Assembly (NCBI RefSeq): GCF_001625215.2
Contig: NC_030386.2
Location: 14,912,545-14,976,544 of the forward strand
Direction: 5' to 3'
From: Daucus carota subsp. sativus
Taxonomy: Eukaryota > Streptophyta > Magnoliopsida > Apiales > Apiaceae
DNA: 64,000 bases
A program made the translations under genes and the position numbers. Shown one piece after another: positions 58,226-64,000 of the stretch. Within the stretch, counting starts at the first letter, position 1. Every line of letters starts with the position of its first letter. The notes under the pieces are model-generated. The model was not told the origin of the DNA. It saw nothing but the letters and a program-made list of their open reading frames with translations, and did not search any database.

Positions 58226-59739
58226 ATACTCAAATAGATTCACTTAAAATCAATATACTTTTTTCACATATTGTGTAACCATCTACAACATAATAATAAA
58301 TTCATAAAATTAGAATGAATTGAGATTATTTGTTCTTAAGCAAGTAAAAATTCGAATTTTATGGATGGTATGCGTATCAATTTAAAAGAAAATCCTAACT
58401 TTTTTTCTATCTTTTCTCTAGCCGCTTCCCTCTTTTCACATTCTGACGGGACTTCCACCGGTTTCCTAGTGATTATATTTCATATTTTTCTTAGTTTTTA
58501 AATTTTCATATTTTGATTATGAATCTGTAGATTTTCTCAGGTGATGATAGAGAGGGGATGATAGATAGCCTTCTGCCCTTTTGACTAAATGGAAAACGTT
58601 TTTCTTGACCCCCGATGGTTGAATTATCATCTAAGCACTTAGGGTGTGTTTGAGTGTTGTTGAAAATTATAGTGTTGCAAAAAAAAAAAAGCGTTGTTGT
58701 AGGAATTAGATAGTTGTTTAGTAATCTTTTTGATATTTACATATTTTGAGTTATAATATAAATAATAATGTTTTTTTTAATGAGGTTTGATAGTGAAATT
58801 TACAACAGTTTTCCACAAAAGCCGAAAAACAGCTTTTTGCAAAAGTATGGGGGGACCTGCTTCTCTCAAAAGCAGCTTTTGAGCTAAAAGCTGTTTTTAG
58901 ATTTACCAAACAGTTTTGCAACTGTTTTTCAACAAAAAGCTAAAAAGCTGTTGTTGCTGTCTGCTAGGGGTGAGCAAGAATTCTCCAAACCGACCTAAAC
59001 CGGCCGATCCAAACCGTCCAAACCGATTTTTACGGTTTATTAACGGTTAGGTTTGGTTACGGTTTGAAATTTAAAAAACCGAATTTTTTCAGTTTGGTTT
59101 CGGTTCTTACTTCCAAACCGACCGATATAACCAAACCGAACCGAATATATATATATATAGAGTAATACTCCAATAGAAACCAAATTAAAATAGAAACTAG
59201 AAACCACAGGCCCAGCCCACTTTTTAACACTCCCAGCCCACTAAAATGATCCAGCCCGCTTATACAAAACCCACTTGCACAGTTAAAAACGATACACACC
59301 GATACGATACAGACGATACACACGTTTCGCGCACAACGGTCCATCACCTCCACTACTCCACTGTTCATCATCGCGCTGCTGCACCAAGCTTCAGGTACGT
59401 CTCTAATGGCGGTTTCTTCGACTTTTTCCCTCTTTTTTGTTCTAATTAGGTATATTACAGCTTCTACGAAGAAATTCGAGGCGATTTTTGGATCTCGGAA
59501 CCGCAGCTCAAGCACCGCGCAAAATCACTTCAACATTTGTTTGAATAGGTACTTTTCTGTAGTTTAGTAGTATTTATAGTTAGTTAATCATCTTAATCAA
59601 CTCGTATTTTTAGTGTATGTCGGTTTTTTTGAATTTTAAGGGTTTTGTTGTATATTATTGTGAAAACTGACTTCAATCTACTAATGTTCTTTCATAACAG
59701 CTGTTAATTAGCTTATTTCACTCTGAAAGCTACTAAAAT
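58226..59739. other. Spacer between the gypsy-type element and the last gene
   Basis: It contains an A-run and mirrored AAAAGC / GCTTTT segments (58630-58960), perhaps a MITE. From 58965 a hAT-like end TAGGGGTGAGCAAGAATTC is followed by AAACCG / CGGTTT repeats up to about 59145; no partner end is visible. From about 59200 to 59739 lies the probable promoter and leader of the next gene, possibly with a leader intron starting at GTACGTCTC (59395). Confidence 0.5.
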
Positions 59740-61595
59740 ATGGCTAGAACTAGAGGAGGTATGTTAAATTAGGGTTTTATCACTGTTTTTTTAATTATTT
59801 GTGATTTCAAGCATTTACTTGTCTGAATATGTTGATTTATTGAATAATATGTTGATGAATATGTTGCTGATTTGTTTAATTAATGAATATGAATATGTTG
59901 TTGATGAATAAGATGTTGATTTAGTGCATATTACTCATGTTAATGCATATTACTAATCTCAGTTTGTAGAGTACGTAGAGTACTGATCTTAGTGTGTAGT
60001 GTGTAGAGTACGTAGAGTACTTAGTGCATATTAATCATCTTAGTGTAGAGTACTTAGTACACAACCAGGCTGAGACATATGATTTTATAACATATCTTGA
60101 TGTTAATCTAGATCAGTTATCCAAAAGCCTAATTGACAGATTTTATAACACTAAGTTGAATCATGATTAAGCTCCCAAAGTAGAAACAAATGCCGTGGAA
60201 AAGTACTCTTTATCTTAGCTAATAAACTCAGATTTAGTATTGAAAAGATGCTTAGCAATTAATAACTGACAGATATTAAAGCGAATATTTAACTAGTATC
60301 CCTCTGGCATGTTCAAACTCCAAGTTAATTTATGATGAATCAGGCATTGATTCAGCACCAATGTCAAGCAGCTTAATATGATTATTTAAGACATGGCTAG
60401 CTAATTTTATGAATTAAGTAATTAACATTAAGTATTACTAATCAATTCTTATTAGTGAAGACTGACTAATAAGAATTGATTTGAGAATTGCAGACCTTCT
60501 TATTAGTGAAGACTAACATGTATAACCGAAATATTTCTTTAATAAAACTCTTGTAGTAGAGCTAAGTGCTAAGTGTTTCTAATCACATAATTTTTTAAGC
60601 CTAAATAACAGAACAAGTTAGAATCTATTTTCTTCTCTTGGTAACCTCAATTGAATTTTAATTATAGTATATATCGAATGTCTGTATATTTGTGTGTTTT
60701 GTTTGTGAGATATCTATCTGTTTAAAGTAGACTAGTAGCTTAAAATCTTGATTCGTTTTAAAGGATTAGATAGGTGAATATCACTATCACTAATATATAT
60801 TAACTATAGGGAAAATTAATTTAAAGGTCCCTGAACTATTGGTGTTTTATTGTCTGGGTCCCTGAAATAAAGATTCCAATATCCGGGTCACTTACGTTTT
60901 CAATTTTCTTGTTTGAGTCCTTCCGTTAACTGAGATTCTAACGGACGTTAGAATCTTGATGACGTGGCATAATTGTTGACACTTGTATATGAATTTTATT
61001 TTAAAGGTCCTTGAACTATTAGTAATTTTCTCACTTGAGTCCTTTCATTGATTTATAATTTATACTTATGTTTTAAGATATTAACATTTAATTGGCTCAG
61101 AAGGTATTCAATCTTTAGTACAACTTAAATTTTTTAATTCATAATTATTTAAGACGTCTAATAGATAATATTATGTGTAACACTAATTGGAATTCTTGTA
61201 AAATTAATATTGATAGTTATTTAACAAATTAATATTGAATTGTAACAAAACTTTTTAAGTTAAATAAATTCAAAACTGATTTGTTATAGATTTTTTGACA
61301 ATTTCTTGTGAGATTTTTTTTTACAATATGACTATAACCTTTGCGTTTTTTTAAAAGAACATTTGCGTTTGTTATGACAATGTTCTTGGTAAGTCTGTTT
61401 GACATGTCATTTATTATGTGATAAAAAAAACTAATACACAATAAATTAAGATACATAGAAACAAGAGTTAAAACATTAATATAACACACTAAAATAAACA
61501 TTAACATATTTATTAATATAACACGATAAATATATTAATGTTTAATTTACACAATAAATATATTAATTTTTATTAGTTAATTATTTATTTAATTA

Positions 61596-61641
<46 letters not shown>

Positions 61642-64000
61642 GAAATAAAAAATTACGAATTAAAAAACTTAAGTTGCACTGAAGATTGAATACCTTCTAA
61701 GTCGATTAAATGTTAGTATCTTAATACATTATAAATTTTAAATCAATGAAAAGACTCAAACAAGAAAATTACTAATAGTTCAGGGACCTTTAAAATAAAA
61801 TTCATACACACGTGTCAATAATTCTGCCACGTCATCGAGATTCTAACGTCCGTTAGAATCTCAGTTAACGGAAGGACCCAAACAAGAAAACTGAAAACAT
61901 AAGTGACCCGAATATTGGAATCTTTATTTCAGGGACCCAGACAATAAAACACCAATAGTTCAGGGACCTTTAAATTAATTCCCATTAACTATATCACTAA
62001 ACTATATTAAGTATATCACTAAAATATATTAAGTATATCACTAAAGTATATCAACTAAGATCACTAAAATACAACTGCTTAGTATAAATTTGGGAATATA
62101 CTTCTTGTTAAATAGTATATTTTACATGTATTTGCAAGTTTTATGATTTTGCAGGTTACATAGTTCAATGCAGAAGAAGTTCAAGACTTCGTGCACATAG
62201 TTTGTCAAAGTTTACAAACACTGCAGATACTCCTGTAGATTTAGAATCCGAAGATCAAGCAAACATGAATACCAACACCATAGGAGACAAAAGACCACTT
62301 GCAAAAGTCTATCGACGTCCAGATAACAAAGTCATAAAGGCTACTGCTGGAAGAAATATCAAAACTCTTGTTGTATGTGATCAACTACATTATTTCTTAG
62401 TTGTATTATTGATTTATAAATTAATCTAAATCATTATTTTGTATGATTTCATAGGGAAATAAACTTGTTGATGAAGTAGAAGGGGATGAACATAATTGTA
62501 ATAATCTGGTGGATGAACAAGATGGAGATCAAGATAATGACAAACAAAGTGATGAAGATATGCAAGAAGGTGAAGAAGACAGTGCACAAGAAGATAGTGC
62601 AGAAGACATGGAGCAAGACGATAGTGCACAAGAAGGTGAAGAAGGTGATGAAGATAGTGCAGAAGAAGAAGATGATGAACAAGACGATGTACTAAACGAA
62701 AGTGAGGAAGAAAATGAGGATGAAGAAGAAGAGGATGAACAAGAAGAGGATGAAACAGAAAATCAAGCTCAAGTCAACAATGCACAACCAAAGATTAAAA
62801 TAACAAAATACAAAAGGAAAAAGGTACACTTTCTTCACTTTCTTCATTATTAATTATATAGTATATATATCGAATGTGCTTAAATTCGATTTTAAAGCAT
62901 CGACGTTTATATAGTCTTTAATTATAGTATATATCGAATGTCTGTATATTTGTGTGTGTTGTTTGTGAGATATCTATCTGTTTAAAGTAGACTAGTAGCT
63001 TAAAATCTTGATTCGTTTTAAAGGATTAGATAGTTGAATATCACTATCACTAAAATATATTAACTATATCACTAAACTATATTAAGTATATCACTAAAGT
63101 ATATTAAGTATATCACTAAAGTATATCAACTAAGATCACTAATATACAACTGCTTAGTATAAATTTGTGAATATACTTCTTGTTAAATAGTATATTTTAC
63201 ATGTATTTGCAAGTTTTATGATTTTGCAGGTTACATAGTTTTATAAATTTGTGAATATACAACTGCTTAGTATAAATTTGTGAATATACAACTGCTTAGT
63301 ATATTGTTTTATGTTCTTAACAGGAAGCTGCATTTGAAACTCATATACCAAGAAAAAGGATTGCTGGAACATTATATCCACTATTGAAGTTCATGAACAA
63401 GGATGTTAAGGTATTTTTTATTTATTTCGTTACTTAGAATTAGAAATTTGAGCACAATATTTTAGTGATGCCCTGCACTGTCGTTTCTTGTGGTTTCTAC
63501 AACACTAATTATTTCCTCTTATTTCATTAGAAAACAGAAGGGGCTAAACATATAAATAAGAAAAAAGACGAGGTCAAGATAAGGATATCTCCAAGGCATT
63601 TTAGTAAGATGGTAGGTGAACTCACAAAAGAGCAGAGGGACTGGGTTACAAGAGCTGGTTTTGCACTCTTACTCGATTTTGAGCTTGACATTCTGCCAAC
63701 CAAAATCGCCTACAATGTACTCCAAATCTTTGATCACCACTCAATCTCACTGAAGCTGAAGGATGGAGATATTAATATTACAAGTGAAGATGTTTATGAT
63801 GTGTTAGGCCTGCCAAATGGAGGACATCCTATTATTCTGGCATCACCTGGAAAGTACAGTCAAAGAATCAAAGATTGGCATGCACAATTCACTTTATCTG
63901 ATCAAATAACAACACAGATGATTGTTCAAGTGATGAAAAACCAAGAAGTTAATGATAACTTCAAATTAAACTTCCTTCTTGTTATGTCAAATGTGCTTAT
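59740..64000 (+). CDS. Ulp1-protease/transposon-associated type protein, 5' part (runs off window)
   Basis: Exons by frame and GT/AG: 59740-59758, 62155-62372, 62455-62823, 63324-63410, 63531-64000 (open at the edge). The protein starts MARTRGGYIVQCRRSSRLRA. Exon 3 is a long Asp/Glu-rich region with repeated DSAQE/DSAE units and ends in a basic YKRKK patch. Exon 5 reads ISPRHFSKMVGELTKEQRDW, then AGFALLLDFELDILPTK and ITSEDVYDVLGLPNGG. The last motif (VLGLP.GG) and its surroundings are typical of the N-terminal region of plant proteins that carry a C-terminal Ulp1-like cysteine protease and often travel with Mutator-like transposons. That protease part would lie beyond the window. I cannot tell whether this is a domesticated gene or part of a transposon. 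Confidence 0.65.
60809..61983. mobile_element. Long-inverted-repeat Mutator-like element in intron 1
   Basis: 1175 bp flanked by the 10-bp duplication ATTAACTATA (60799-60808 and 61984-61993). The ends read inward GGGAAAATTAATTTAAAGG and GGGAATTAATTTAAAGGTCC; inverted similarity extends about 340 bases from each end. Each arm itself contains the terminal phrase AAGGTCC.TGAACTATT twice (60824 and 61005 on the left). The centre has a long (AT)n run (about 61600-61636). No coding capacity. The uninterrupted target is present at 63059-63068. Confidence 0.9.
62509..62760 (+). repeat. Acidic coding repeat (GA-rich) in exon 3
   Basis: Imperfect GAAGA/GATAGTGCA units encode repeated DSA-acidic blocks; more than half of the residues are Asp or Glu. 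Replication slippage at such a GA-rich tract would change repeat number in frame. Confidence 0.75.
62917..63240 (+). repeat. Duplicate of intron 1 and the exon 2 border, lacking the insert
   Basis: This 324-base stretch copies 60657-62165 without the Mutator-like element: TTTAATTATAGTATATATCG, then the TATCACTAAA repeats, down to GATTTTGCAGGTTACATAGT. It lies in intron 3 and carries a spare splice acceptor and the first bases of exon 2. It is followed by a short direct repeat of GTGAATATACAACTGCTTAG (63250-63305). Confidence 0.88.

Noticed and set aside
58630..58960. A MITE with AAAAGC / GCTTTT arms
   Set aside because: Mirrored segments are visible but no termini or target duplication could be fixed, so it is only mentioned in the spacer entry.

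Overview
The window looks like nuclear DNA of a flowering plant, most likely a eudicot. It has small spliced genes with AT-rich introns in a sea of plant-type transposons (Copia and Ty3/gypsy LTR elements, CACTA, hAT, Mutator-like and Stowaway elements, a SINE), and its proteins belong to plant families (STIG1, GT61, plant-type MAPKKK, plant CNOT9). I cannot name the species from sequence alone. All exon structures were built by hand from reading frame, GT/AG sites and family conservation.

Layout. 1-4289: 3' end of a long-LTR Copia-type element (internal tail, polypurine tract, 3' LTR). 7508-12029 (+): CDP-diacylglycerol synthase in 11 coding exons. 13759-15337 and 17582-19127 (+): tandem pair of GT61 glycosyltransferases with a decayed Copia gag between them. 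19734-27066 (-): CNOT9/RCD1/CAF40, a CCR4-NOT subunit; its second exon is present twice in tandem, 41 bases apart. 27067-32500: AT-rich spacer, a non-autonomous CACTA element carrying a Stowaway that carries another MITE, then a broken trihelix-factor fragment. 33040-33489 (-): STIG1-like secreted Cys-rich protein. 34471-39294: Stowaway, two hAT-type elements and a long-inverted-repeat Mutator-like element that ends 75 bases before the next start codon. 39369-44329 (+): SWAP/SURP-domain splicing regulator with a charged RS-like tail. 45911-47269 (+): single-exon MAPKKK behind two CACGTG boxes and a TATA box. 48394-48650: tRNA-derived SINE. 49373-58220: complete young Ty3/gypsy-type element (minus orientation, 5-bp target duplication). 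It has gag but no pol, and carries an opposite-strand intron-containing gene whose first intron holds a Copia solo LTR of the same family as the element at the window start. 59740-64000 (+): 5' part of a spliced gene with an acidic repeat region and a domain like those of transposon-associated Ulp1-protease proteins; its first intron holds a Mutator-like element, and the empty site survives in a duplicated copy of that intron.

The conserved genes act in unrelated pathways: phospholipid precursor synthesis, Golgi glycan modification, mRNA decay, splicing, MAPK signalling and a secreted peptide. The best candidates for something new are the duplicated CNOT9 exon, which has the architecture of mutually exclusive splicing, and the gag-only gypsy element with its antisense spliced gene and palindromic tandem array.
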